A stretch of 64,000 bases of DNA from Brachyhypopomus gauderio (lineage: Eukaryota; Chordata; Actinopteri; Gymnotiformes; Hypopomidae), in contig NW_027506980.1 in assembly GCF_052324685.1 (NCBI RefSeq), positions 62,001-126,000 of the forward strand, given 5' to 3'. A program made the position numbers and the translations under genes. The notes below the pieces were generated by a model. That model was given only the letters and a program-made list of their open reading frames with translations, was not told where the DNA came from and made no database searches. Below, piece after piece: positions 47,059 to 58,208 of the stretch (positions within the stretch are counted from its first letter, which is position 1; each line of letters opens with the position of its first letter).

Positions 47059-47992
47059 ATACATGTAAATCACCGAATGGTGATAACGCTCGGTGATAAC
47101 ACGGTCGTTAGGACGTGGGATCACACATCGGCTATTCACCGATCAAACACCTCATTTGAAACGGCAACACAATACGGCAAGATAAAAAAGTGAACATTAG
47201 AGAGGACAGAGGCAACTATATTCGTGAAGCCATCCGTATCATTTTAATAATTTTGCGTTTTGTTACGCAAAGGTACATAGCCTACCTTTTATAATGATAT
47301 TTTTGTAATTATTTTGCCTATTTATGCTTTTTGTTCTTTGTCTAACACAAAACATTATAGACATTTATTTGTAGATTTGTTATGTTCACCATAGCCTACA
47401 ATTCACTAACATACACAACTTTTAGACATTAAAACTTGAAATGGCGTAACATTGAGTATACAAACAAACTTGCTTTAGCTCAGTCTACGGGCTTCACTTT
47501 GCTACTCTGAGTATCGAACAAGCTTTTTGTGGATGTGGGGGTGGAAGGCTGCAGCGCAGTCTGTAGCATTAGCAAGACAAAAGACGTGAACGCTTCACAG
47601 TGGGGGTGCGGGCCAGTGGGCTAGTGGTGTGGCGAACGTACATGATAATATAGTGACATATATGCCAACAGAATAACACACAGACAAATAAGCAAACTAT
47701 TACACTAACCAAGAAACAAAACTGAAACTATATTTTGCATTTACGTTTTCGCACAAACCAGGAAATGCAATATGAAACTAAACAAAACTGACAATGGGAA
47801 AGCTACTGAGAACAAGGTCACAAGGCACTGATTCTAAAAGGTTTAGTCACATTAATTTGTTAACATATTGACGTTACGTGCAAATGTCACCATTACGAAT
47901 ATTTTGTTTGGGCGGCTCATTCTTCCTTTTGTGCAAAACGCCATCTAGCGTTAATTATGTGTCAGTACCAGCTCCCCTGTGTAAAGACTCAG
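47059..47992. other. Unassigned transposon interior between satellite and right end
   Basis: No coding region of note and no match I recognise. A 6-bp stem-loop lies at 47069-47084 (ATCACC, GGTGAT), followed by further CGGTGATA and TCACCGAT segments within 70 bp. The rest is mostly AT-rich with a G-rich patch around 47535-47610. Confidence 0.5.
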
Positions 47993-48006
47993 CGGTCTTT
48001 TGACCG
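47993..48006. promoter_or_regulatory. Subterminal palindrome 4 (CGGTCTTTTGACCG)
   Basis: Same CGGTC-N4-GACCG form as the other three, with one half-site base changed; 125 bp from the right tip. Confidence 0.45.
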
Positions 48007-48062
48007 CCCGAGGCGCGCTTTAAGTAGGTGAAAACAACGCGGCGCTAGTAGGAGGTGGTGAA

Positions 48063-48102
48063 AGCGGTCAGATGACCGGCCCTCCGCGCTTCTAGGTATA
48101 AG
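48063..48102 (-). repeat. Right subterminal inverted repeat with palindrome 3
   Basis: Contains CGGTCAGATGACCG (48065-48078) and GCGCTTCTAGGTATAA. Read on the - strand it mirrors 42915-42952. Confidence 0.8.
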
Positions 48103-48118
48103 TATGTAAATGAGGCGC

Positions 48119-48131
48119 GGCGCTTCTAGTG
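48119..48131 (-). repeat. Right terminal inverted repeat of the piggyBac element
   Basis: GGCGCTTCTAGTG, complementary over all 13 bases to the left tip. Confidence 0.95.
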
Positions 48132-48135
48132 TTAA
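48132..48135. repeat. TTAA target-site duplication, right copy
   Basis: Continues into GGGTGAAGGTC, exactly the sequence that follows TTAA in uninterrupted units. Confidence 0.95.
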
Positions 48136-48242
48136 GGGTGAAGGTCTTTAATTTCTGCACAAATTCCACAAACATAGCTCAGGTCCTGCTCAACATGTCA
48201 ACATGTGGCGACAGCAAGTGCCTTTGGGGTCCTACAAAAATC

Positions 48243-48315
48243 GCCCGGCTAGCTCAGTCGGTAGAGCATGAGACTCTTAATCTCAGGGTCGTGGGTTCGA
48301 GCCCCACGTTGGGCG
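48243..48315 (+). tRNA. tRNA-Lys(CTT), canonical; first after the transposon
   Basis: Gene body the same as in the left array; 5' flank CAAAAATC, the right-subfamily state. Confidence 0.96.
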
Positions 48316-48378
48316 AGAGGCTGATTTGTTTGAGTGAAATGTTGAAATTTAGTTAATCTGTTTGCACAAAATACGTCT

Positions 48379-48384
48379 AAAAAA
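48379..48384 (-). terminator. Pol III T6 terminator of tRNA-Asn (first of the right series)
   Basis: Same T6 on the - strand as in the left array, again 21 nt beyond the tRNA-Asn 3' end, recurring every 1390 bp. tRNA-Lys on the opposite strand has no equivalent T4 or longer run nearby. Confidence 0.8.
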
Positions 48385-48404
48385 GAAGAGAAAGGAACAT
48401 ACAT

Positions 48405-48431
48405 CGTCCCTGAGTGGGCTCGAACCACCAT

Positions 48432-48472
<41 letters not shown>

Positions 48473-48478
48473 AGAGAC
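48405..48478 (-). tRNA. tRNA-Asn(GTT), G49-U65 variant
   Basis: C65 to T replaces the first T-stem pair G49-C65 with G-U, which is normally tolerated. Shared with the next four copies only. Confidence 0.93.
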
Positions 48479-49632
48479 CAGATGCTGCTGTGCTTACATA
48501 GTTCTTCCTCAAAAGAAAAACCCAACAAGCACATTCCTCCTGTTTGCTGTCTTTTGATGAAATGAGCCAATGCATAAAGGATGCAACATCAATGTCACTC
48601 ACACTTTTCTGCTAGCTTGTCTAAAATTCGCCCTTCCTTCAATTTCTCACTTGTCAAGACCTGCAGGTCTTCAAACAAAAGGTCAGTTTGTAGACCCTTT
48701 TCCTGTCAAAGTTTTGATCCTTTTGTCCACCAGTCATCGGAATGTGTATGATTTTCACCAGTTTACACAGTGTAGCTCCCTTGCATTCAGTTGCAGGGTT
48801 ATGTCCTCTTAGATAAGACGCTTTTCAAATTATTTGTGAAAATGCACCCAAAACCTATTCAAAACAGATTTGATGCAAGCACTGCAGGAGCTGCTCCAAG
48901 ACGCATTTTGTCCAGAAAATGTGCTATCATGAATGCATCCATATCACCAACACACATTTACAAACCAAACCATAGGCAATAAAATACATGAGTAAACTGA
49001 TTTGTGGACCTTTGTGGCACTTGGTACTGCTGAGATCAGGATCATTACAGAGTTCAGCAATTATTTTCCCAACTAGGTCATTGATACATTGGAATCCCCA
49101 ATGTTTTCTGGAACAGAATAGGCTATGCCTTTCGGATGAGAATAAAAAAAGACTTCAAGAACCAAAAAAGAAGTTAAGCTGCCTTCAGCTGATGCACTCA
49201 GACTAAAGGGAAACACTTTAAATCCCAAGGTGAAATGCACATGCTCAAAATTTTATCAGGACAGAGTACATGTTTTACTTTGATATTAAGAGCGATCACT
49301 GGATTGTCTTCCAGTAAATTAATGTTTTCTTCCGCTACAAAACGTTTTTTCAACAACTATAAAGAGGCTATGCAACGAAACTGAGCTGAGATGTCAAGTG
49401 CCTTTAATGGTACATTTTTGACCCCACTTCAAATGCTGCTGTTACCTGACCAGTTCGATTGTTAGTTTGCCAGATTCTCAATCTCTGGGATGTGAGATCA
49501 TGCACCAGGTTTAGTGAATGTTTAAGGGTGAAGGTCTTTAGTTTCTGCACAAATTCCACAAACATAGCTCAGGTCCTGCTCAACATGTCAACATGTGGCG
49601 ACAGCAAGTGCCTTTGGGGTCCTACAAAAATC

Positions 49633-49705
49633 GCCCGGCTAGCTCAGTCGGTAGAGCATGAGACTCTTAATCTCAGGGTCGTGGGTTCGAGCCCCACGTT
49701 GGGCG
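49633..49705 (+). tRNA. tRNA-Lys(CTT), canonical
   Basis: Canonical gene body; CAAAAATC flank. Confidence 0.96.
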
Positions 49706-49794
49706 AGAGGCTGATTTGTTTGAGTGAAATGTTGAAATTTAGTTAATCTGTTTGCACAAAATACGTCTAAAAAAGAAGAGAAAGGAACATACAT

Positions 49795-49821
49795 CGTCCC
49801 TGAGTGGGCTCGAACCACCAT

Positions 49822-49862
<41 letters not shown>

Positions 49863-49868
49863 AGAGAC
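49795..49868 (-). tRNA. tRNA-Asn(GTT), G49-U65 variant
   Basis: T65 as at 48405; the unit has the GATGCACTCAG sub-type. Confidence 0.93.
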
Positions 49869-51022
49869 CAGATGCTGCTGTGCTTACATAGTTCTTCCTC
49901 AAAAGAAAAACCCAACAAGCACATTCCTCCTGTTTGCTGTCTTTTGATGAAATGAGCCAATGCATAAAGGATGCAACATCAATGTCACTCACACTTTTCT
50001 GCTAGCTTGTCTAAAATTCGCCCTTCCTTCAATTTCTCACTTGTCAAGACCTGCAGGTCTTCAAACAAAAGGTCAGTTTGTAGACCCTTTTCCTGTCAAA
50101 GTTTTGATCCTTTTGTCCACCAGTCATCGGAATGTGTATGATTTTCACCAGTTTACACAGTGTAGCTCCCTTGCATTCAGTTGCAGGGTTATGTCCTCTT
50201 AGATAAGACGCTTTTCAAATTATTTGTGAAAATGCACCCAAAACCTATTCAAAACAGATTTGATGGAAGCACTGCAGGAGCTGCTCCAAGACGCATTTTG
50301 TCCAGAAAATGTGCTATCATGAATGCATCCATATCACCAACACACATTTACAAACCAAACCATAGGCAATAAAATACATGAGTAAACTGATTTGTGGACC
50401 TTTGTGGCACTTGGTACTGCTGAGATCAGGATCATTACAGAGTTCAGCAATTATTTTCCCAACTAGGTCATTGATACATTGGAATCCCCAATGTTTTCTG
50501 GAACAGAATAGGCTATGCCTTTCGGATGAGAATAAAAAAAGACTTCAAGAACCAAAAAAGAAGTTAAGCTGCCTTCAGCTGATGCACTCAGACTAAAGGG
50601 AAACACTTTAAATCCCAAGGTGAAATGCACATGCTCAAAATTTTATCAGGACAGAGTACATGTTTTACTTTGATATTAAGAGCGATCACTGGATTGTCTT
50701 CCAGTAAATTAATGTTTTCTTCCGCTACAAAACGTTTTTTCAACAACTATAAAGAGGCTATGCAACGAAACTGAGCTGAGATGTCAAGTGCCTTTAATGG
50801 TACATTTTTGACCCCACTTCAAATGCTGCTGTTACCTGACCAGTTCGATTGTTAGTTTGCCAGATTCTCAATCTCTGGGATGTGAGATCATGCACCAGGT
50901 TTAGTGAATGTTTAAGGGTGAAGGTCTTTAGTTTCTGCACAAATTCCACAAACATAGCTCAGGTCCTGCTCAACATGTCAACATGTGGCGACAGCAAGTG
51001 CCTTTGGGGTCCTACAAAAATC

Positions 51023-51095
51023 GCCCGGCTAGCTCAGTCGGTAGAGCATGAGACTCTTAATCTCAGGGTCGTGGGTTCGAGCCCCACGTTGGGCG
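51023..51095 (+). tRNA. tRNA-Lys(CTT), canonical
   Basis: Canonical gene body; CAAAAATC flank. Confidence 0.96.
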
Positions 51096-51184
51096 AGAGG
51101 CTGATTTGTTTGAGTGAAATGTTGAAATTTAGTTAATCTGTTTGCACAAAATACGTCTAAAAAAGAAGAGAAAGGAACATACAT

Positions 51185-51211
51185 CGTCCCTGAGTGGGCT
51201 CGAACCACCAT

Positions 51212-51252
<41 letters not shown>

Positions 51253-51258
51253 AGAGAC
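51185..51258 (-). tRNA. tRNA-Asn(GTT), G49-U65 variant
   Basis: T65; the unit has the GATGTACTCAG sub-type. Confidence 0.93.
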
Positions 51259-52412
51259 CAGATGCTGCTGTGCTTACATAGTTCTTCCTCAAAAGAAAAA
51301 CCCAACAAGCACATTCCTCCTGTTTGCTGTCTTTTGATGAAATGAGCCAATGCATAAAGGATGCAACATCAATGTCACTCACACTTTTCTGCTAGCTTGT
51401 CTAAAATTCGCCCTTCCTTCAATTTCTCACTTGTCAAGACCTGCAGGTCTTCAAACAAAAGGTCAGTTTGTAGACCCTTTTCCTGTCAAAGTTTTGATCC
51501 TTTTGTCCACCAGTCATCGGAATGTGTATGATTTTCACCAGTTTACACAGTGTAGCTCCCTTGCATTCAGTTGCAGGGTTATGTCCTCTTAGATAAGACG
51601 CTTTTCAAATTATTTGTGAAAATGCACCCAAAACCTATTCAAAACAGATTTGATGGAAGCACTGCAGGAGCTGCTCCAAGACGCATTTTGTCCAGAAAAT
51701 GTGCTATCATGAATGCATCCATATCACCAACACACATTTACAAACCAAACCATAGGCAATAAAATACATGAGTAAACTGATTTGTGGACCTTTGTGGCAC
51801 TTGGTACTGCTGAGATCAGGATCATTACAGAGTTCAGCAATTATTTTCCCAACTAGGTCATTGATACATTGGAATCCCCAATGTTTTCTGGAACAGAATA
51901 GGCTATGCCTTTCGGATGAGAATAAAAAAAGACTTCAAGAACCAAAAAAGAAGTTAAGCTGCCTTCAGCTGATGTACTCAGACTAAAGGGAAACACTTTA
52001 AATCCCAAGGTGAAATGCACATGCTCAAAATTTTATCAGGACAGAGTACATGTTTTACTTTGATATTAAGAGCGATCACTGGATTGTCTTCCAGTAAATT
52101 AATGTTTTCTTCCGCTACAAAACGTTTTTTCAACAACTATAAAGAGGCTATGCAACGAAACTGAGCTGGGATGTCAAGTGCCTTTAATGGTACCTTTTTG
52201 ACCCCACTTCAAATGCTGCTGTTACCTGACCAGTTCGATTGTTAGTTTGCCAGATTCTCAATCTCTGGGATGTGAGATCATGCACCAGGTTTAGTGAATG
52301 TTTAAGGGTGAAGGTCTTTAGTTTCTGCACAAATTCCACAAACATAGCTCAGGTCCTGCTCAACATGTCAACATGTGGCGACAGCAAGTGCCTTTGGGGT
52401 CCTACAAAAATC

Positions 52413-52485
52413 GCCCGGCTAGCTCAGTCGGTAGAGCATGAGACTCTTAATCTCAGGGTCGTGGGTTCGAGCCCCACGTTGGGCG
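52413..52485 (+). tRNA. tRNA-Lys(CTT), canonical
   Basis: Canonical gene body; CAAAAATC flank. Confidence 0.96.
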
Positions 52486-52574
52486 AGAGGCTGATTTGTT
52501 TGAGTGAAATGTTGAAATTTAGTTAATCTGTTTGCACAAAATACGTCTAAAAAAGAAGAGAAAGGAACATACAT

Positions 52575-52601
52575 CGTCCCTGAGTGGGCTCGAACCACCA
52601 T

Positions 52602-52642
<41 letters not shown>

Positions 52643-52648
52643 AGAGAC
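52575..52648 (-). tRNA. tRNA-Asn(GTT), G49-U65 variant
   Basis: T65; GATGCACTCAG sub-type again, so sub-types are interleaved. Confidence 0.93.
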
Positions 52649-53802
52649 CAGATGCTGCTGTGCTTACATAGTTCTTCCTCAAAAGAAAAACCCAACAAGC
52701 ACATTCCTCCTGTTTGCTGTCTTTTGATGAAATGAGCCAATGCATAAAGGATGCAACATCAATGTCACTCACACTTTTCTGCTAGCTTGTCTAAAATTCG
52801 CCCTTCCTTCAATTTCTCACTTGTCAAGACCTGCAGGTCTTCAAACAAAAGGTCAGTTTGTAGACCCTTTTCCTGTCAAAGTTTTGATCCTTTTGTCCAC
52901 CAGTCATCGGAATGTGTATGATTTTCACCAGTTTACACAGTGTAGCTCCCTTGCATTCAGTTGCAGGGTTATGTCCTCTTAGATAAGACGCTTTTCAAAT
53001 TATTTGTGAAAATGCACCCAAAACCTATTCAAAACAGATTTGATGGAAGCACTGCAGGAGCTGCTCCAAGACGCATTTTGTCCAGAAAATGTGCTATCAT
53101 GAATGCATCCATATCACCAACACACATTTACAAACCAAACCATAGGCAATAAAATACATGAGTAAACTGATTTGTGGACCTTTGTGGCACTTGGTACTGC
53201 TGAGATCAGGATCATTACAGAGTTCAGCAATTATTTTCCCAACTAGGTCATTGATACATTGGAATCCCCAATGTTTTCTGGAACAGAATAGGCTATGCCT
53301 TTCGGATGAGAATAAAAAAAGACTTCAAGAACCAAAAAAGAAGTTAAGCTGCCTTCAGCTGATGCACTCAGACTAAAGGGAAACACTTTAAATCCCAAGG
53401 TGAAATGCACATGCTCAAAATTTTATCAGGACAGAGTACATGTTTTACTTTGATATTAAGAGCGATCACTGGATTGTCTTCCAGTAAATTAATGTTTTCT
53501 TCCGCTACAAAACGTTTTTTCAACAACTATAAAGAGGCTATGCAACGAAACTGAGCTGAGATGTCAAGTGCCTTTAATGGTACATTTTTGACCCCACTTC
53601 AAATGCTGCTGTTACCTGACCAGTTCGATTGTTAGTTTGCCAGATTCTCAATCTCTGGGATGTGAGATCATGCACCAGGTTTAGTGAATGTTTAAGGGTG
53701 AAGGTCTTTAGTTTCTGCACAAATTCCACAAACATAGCTCAGGTCCTGCTCAACATGTCAACATGTGGCGACAGCAAGTGCCTTTGGGGTCCTACAAAAA
53801 TC

Positions 53803-53875
53803 GCCCGGCTAGCTCAGTCGGTAGAGCATGAGACTCTTAATCTCAGGGTCGTGGGTTCGAGCCCCACGTTGGGCG
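53803..53875 (+). tRNA. tRNA-Lys(CTT), canonical
   Basis: Canonical gene body; CAAAAATC flank. Confidence 0.96.
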
Positions 53876-53964
53876 AGAGGCTGATTTGTTTGAGTGAAAT
53901 GTTGAAATTTAGTTAATCTGTTTGCACAAAATACGTCTAAAAAAGAAGAGAAAGGAACATACAT

Positions 53965-53991
53965 CGTCCCTGAGTGGGCTCGAACCACCAT

Positions 53992-54032
<41 letters not shown>

Positions 54033-54038
54033 AGAGAC
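53965..54038 (-). tRNA. tRNA-Asn(GTT), G49-U65 variant
   Basis: Last T65 copy; the following units have C65. Confidence 0.93.
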
Positions 54039-55192
54039 CAGATGCTGCTGTGCTTACATAGTTCTTCCTCAAAAGAAAAACCCAACAAGCACATTCCTCC
54101 TGTTTGCTGTCTTTTGATGAAATGAGCCAATGCATAAAGGATGCAACATCAATGTCACTCACACTTTTCTGCTAGCTTGTCTAAAATTCGCCCTTCCTTC
54201 AATTTCTCACTTGTCAAGACCTGCAGGTCTTCAAACAAAAGGTCAGTTTGTAGACCCTTTTCCTGTCAAAGTTTTGATCCTTTTGTCCACCAGTCATCGG
54301 AATGTGTATGATTTTCACCAGTTTACACAGTGTAGCTCCCTTGCATTCAGTTGCAGGGTTATGTCCTCTTAGATAAGACGCTTTTCAAATTATTTGTGAA
54401 AATGCACCCAAAACCTATTCAAAACAGATTTGATGGAAGCACTGCAGGAGCTGCTCCAAGACGCATTTTGTCCAGAAAATGTGCTATCATGAATGCATCC
54501 ATATCACCAACACACATTTACAAACCAAACCATAGGCAATAAAATACATGAGTAAACTGATTTGTGGACCTTTGTGGCACTTGGTACTGCTGAGATCAGG
54601 ATCATTACAGAGTTCAGCAATTATTTTCCCAACTAGGTCATTGATACATTGGAATCCCCAATGTTTTCTGGAACAGAATAGGCTATGCCTTTCGGATGAG
54701 AATAAAAAAAGACTTCAAGAACCAAAAAAGAAGTTAAGCTGCCTTCAGCTGATGTACTCAGACTAAAGGGAAACACTTTAAATCCCAAGGTGAAATGCAC
54801 ATGCTCAAAATTTTATCAGGACAGAGTACATGTTTTACTTTGATATTAAGAGCGATCACTGGATTGTCTTCCAGTAAATTAATGTTTTCTTCCGCTACAA
54901 AACGTTTTTTCAACAACTATAAAGAGGCTATGCAACGAAACTGAGCTGGGATGTCAAGTGCCTTTAATGGTACCTTTTTGACCCCACTTCAAATGCTGCT
55001 GTTACCTGACCAGTTCGATTGTTAGTTTGCCAGATTCTCAATCTCTGGGATGTGAGATCATGCACCAGGTTTAGTGAATGTTTAAGGGTGAAGGTCTTTA
55101 ATTTCTGCACAAATTCCACAAACATAGCTCAGGTCCTGCTCAACATGTCAACATGTGGCGACAGCAAGTGCCTTTGGGGTCCTACAAAAATC

Positions 55193-55265
55193 GCCCGGCT
55201 AGCTCAGTCGGTAGAGCATGAGACTCTTAATCTCAGGGTCGTGGGTTCGAGCCCCACGTTGGGCG
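55193..55265 (+). tRNA. tRNA-Lys(CTT), canonical
   Basis: Canonical gene body; from this unit the upstream spacer reads GGTCTTTAATTTCTG. Confidence 0.96.
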
Positions 55266-55354
55266 AGAGGCTGATTTGTTTGAGTGAAATGTTGAAATTT
55301 AGTTAATCTGTTTGCACAAAATACGTCTAAAAAAGAAGAGAAAGGAACATACAT

Positions 55355-55381
55355 CGTCCCTGGGTGGGCTCGAACCACCAT

Positions 55382-55422
<41 letters not shown>

Positions 55423-55428
55423 AGAGAC
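55355..55428 (-). tRNA. tRNA-Asn(GTT), canonical
   Basis: Canonical gene body; the spacer palindrome is altered to GACCTCCAGGTC in this and the next three units. Confidence 0.96.
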
Positions 55429-56582
55429 CAGATGCTGCTGTGCTTACATAGTTCTTCCTCAAAAGAAAAACCCAACAAGCACATTCCTCCTGTTTGCTGG
55501 CTTTTGATGAAATGAGCCAATGCATAAAGGATGCAACATCAATGTCACTCACACTTTTCTGCTAGCTTGTCTAAAATTCGCCCTTCCTTCAATTTCTCAC
55601 TTGTCAAGACCTCCAGGTCTTCAAACAAAAGGTCAGTTTGTAGACCCTTTTCCTGTCAAAGTTTTGATCCTTTTGTCCACCAGTCATCGGAATGTGTATG
55701 ATTTTCACCAGTTTACACAGTGTAGCTCCCTTGCCTTCAGTTGCAGGGTTATGTCGTCTTAGATAAGACGCTTTTGAAATTATTTGTGAAAATGCACCCA
55801 AAACCTATTCAAAACAGATTTGATGGAAGCACTGCAGGAGCTGCTCCAAGACGCATTTTGTCCAGAAAATGTGCTATCATGAATGCATCCATATCACCAA
55901 CACACATTTACAAACCAAACCATAGGCAATAAAATACATGAGTAAACTGATTTGTGGACCTTTGTGGCACTTGGTACTGCTGAGATCAGGATCATAACAG
56001 AGTTCAGCAATTATTTTCCCAACTAGGTCATTGATACATTGGAATCCCCAATGTTTTCTGGAACAGAATAGGCTATGCCTTTCGGATGAGAATAAAAAAA
56101 GACTTCAAGAACCAAAAAAGAAGTTAAGCTGCCTTCAGCTGATGTACTCAGACTAAAGGGAAACACTTTAAATCCCAAGGTGAAATGCACATGCTCAAAA
56201 TTTTATCAGGACAGAGTACATGTTTTACTTTGATATTAAGAGCGATCACTGGATTGTCTTCCAGTAAATTAATGTTTTCTTCCGCTACAAAACGTTTTTT
56301 CAACAACTATAAAGAGGCTATGCAACGAAACTGAGCTGGGATGTCAAGTGCCTTTAATGGTACCTTTTTGACCCCACTTCAAATGCTGCTGTTACCTGAC
56401 CAGTTCGATTGTTAGTTTGCCAGATTCTCAATCTCTGGGATGTGAGATCATGCACCAGGTTTAGTGAATGTTTAAGGGTGAAGGTCTTTAATTTCTGCAC
56501 AAATTCCACAAACATAGCTCAGGTCCTGCTCAACATGTCAACATGTGGCGACAGCAAGTGCCTTTGGGGTCCTACAAAAATC

Positions 56583-56655
56583 GCCCGGCTAGCTCAGTCG
56601 GTAGAGCATGAGACTCTTAATCTCAGGGTCGTGGGTTCGAGCCCCACGTTGGGCG
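56583..56655 (+). tRNA. tRNA-Lys(CTT), canonical
   Basis: Canonical gene body; CAAAAATC flank. Confidence 0.96.
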
Positions 56656-56744
56656 AGAGGCTGATTTGTTTGAGTGAAATGTTGAAATTTAGTTAATCTG
56701 TTTGCACAAAATACGTCTAAAAAAGAAGAGAAAGGAACATACAT

Positions 56745-56771
56745 CGTCCCTGGGTGGGCTCGAACCACCAT

Positions 56772-56812
<41 letters not shown>

Positions 56813-56818
56813 AGAGAC
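56745..56818 (-). tRNA. tRNA-Asn(GTT), canonical
   Basis: Canonical gene body; GACCTCCAGGTC spacer. Confidence 0.96.
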
Positions 56819-57972
56819 CAGATGCTGCTGTGCTTACATAGTTCTTCCTCAAAAGAAAAACCCAACAAGCACATTCCTCCTGTTTGCTGGCTTTTGATGA
56901 AATGAGCCAATGCATAAAGGATGCAACATCAATGTCACTCACACTTTTCTGCTAGCTTGTCTAAAATTCGCCCTTCCTTCAATTTCTCACTTGTCAAGAC
57001 CTCCAGGTCTTCAAACAAAAGGTCAGTTTGTAGACCCTTTTCCTGTCAAAGTTTTGATCCTTTTGTCCACCAGTCATCGGAATGTGTATGATTTTCACCA
57101 GTTTACACAGTGTAGCTCCCTTGCCTTCAGTTGCAGGGTTATGTCGTCTTAGATAAGACGCTTTTGAAATTATTTGTGAAAATGCACCCAAAACCTATTC
57201 AAAACAGATTTGATGGAAGCACTGCAGGAGCTGCTCCAAGACGCATTTTGTCCAGAAAATGTGCTATCATGAATGCATCCATATCACCAACACACATTTA
57301 CAAACCAAACCATAGGCAATAAAATACATGAGTAAACTGATTTGTGGACCTTTGTGGCACTTGGTACTGCTGAGATCAGGATCATTACAGAGTTCAGCAA
57401 TTATTTTCCCAACTAGGTCATTGATACATTGGAATCCCCAATGTTTTCTGGAACAGAATAGGCTATGCCTTTCGGATGAGAATAAAAAAAGACTTCAAGA
57501 ACCAAAAAAGAAGTTAAGCTGCCTTCAGCTGATGTACTCAGACTAAAGGGAAACACTTTAAATCCCAAGGTGAAATGCACATGCTCAAAATTTTATCAGG
57601 ACAGAGTACATGTTTTACTTTGATATTAAGAGCGATCACTGGATTGTCTTCCAGTAAATTAATGTTTTCTTCCGCTACAAAACGTTTTTTCAACAACTAT
57701 AAAGAGGCTATGCAACGAAACTGAGCTGGGATGTCAAGTGCCTTTAATGGTACCTTTTTGACCCCACTTCAAATGCTGCTGTTACCTGACCAGTTCGATT
57801 GTTAGTTTGCCAGATTCTCAATCTCTGGGATGTGAGATCATGCACCAGGTTTAGTGAATGTTTAAGGGTGAAGGTCTTTAATTTCTGCACAAATTCCACA
57901 AACATAGCTCAGGTCCTGCTCAACATGTCAACATGTGGCGACAGCAAGTGCCTTTGGGGTCCTACAAAAATC

Positions 57973-58045
57973 GCCCGGCTAGCTCAGTCGGTAGAGCATG
58001 AGACTCTTAATCTCAGGGTCGTGGGTTCGAGCCCCACGTTGGGCG
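57973..58045 (+). tRNA. tRNA-Lys(CTT), canonical
   Basis: Canonical gene body; CAAAAATC flank. Confidence 0.96.
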
Positions 58046-58134
58046 AGAGGCTGATTTGTTTGAGTGAAATGTTGAAATTTAGTTAATCTGTTTGCACAAA
58101 ATACGTCTAAAAAAGAAGAGAAAGGAACATACAT

Positions 58135-58161
58135 CGTCCCTGGGTGGGCTCGAACCACCAT

Positions 58162-58202
<41 letters not shown>

Positions 58203-58208
58203 AGAGAC
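58135..58208 (-). tRNA. tRNA-Asn(GTT), canonical
   Basis: Canonical gene body; GACCTCCAGGTC spacer. Confidence 0.96.

Larger units (their letters stand above)
42841..48131 (+). mobile_element. piggyBac-family DNA transposon, 5291 bp, intact ends and transposase
   Basis: The insert is bounded by TTAA duplications and 13-bp perfect terminal inverted repeats (CACTAGAAGCGCC). They begin C-x-CTAGAA, like the T. ni piggyBac terminus as I remember it. Order inside: left subterminal repeats and palindromes (42861-42952), AT-rich leader, 42-bp minisatellite (43741-44153), transposase gene (44177-45793), 198-bp satellite (45831-47058), unassigned DNA, right subterminal repeats. Deleting the element with one TTAA restores an in-phase 1390-bp tRNA unit (1283 + 107 bp). 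All parts needed for cut-and-paste transposition appear present, so a recent, possibly autonomous, insertion is likely. Confidence 0.96.
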
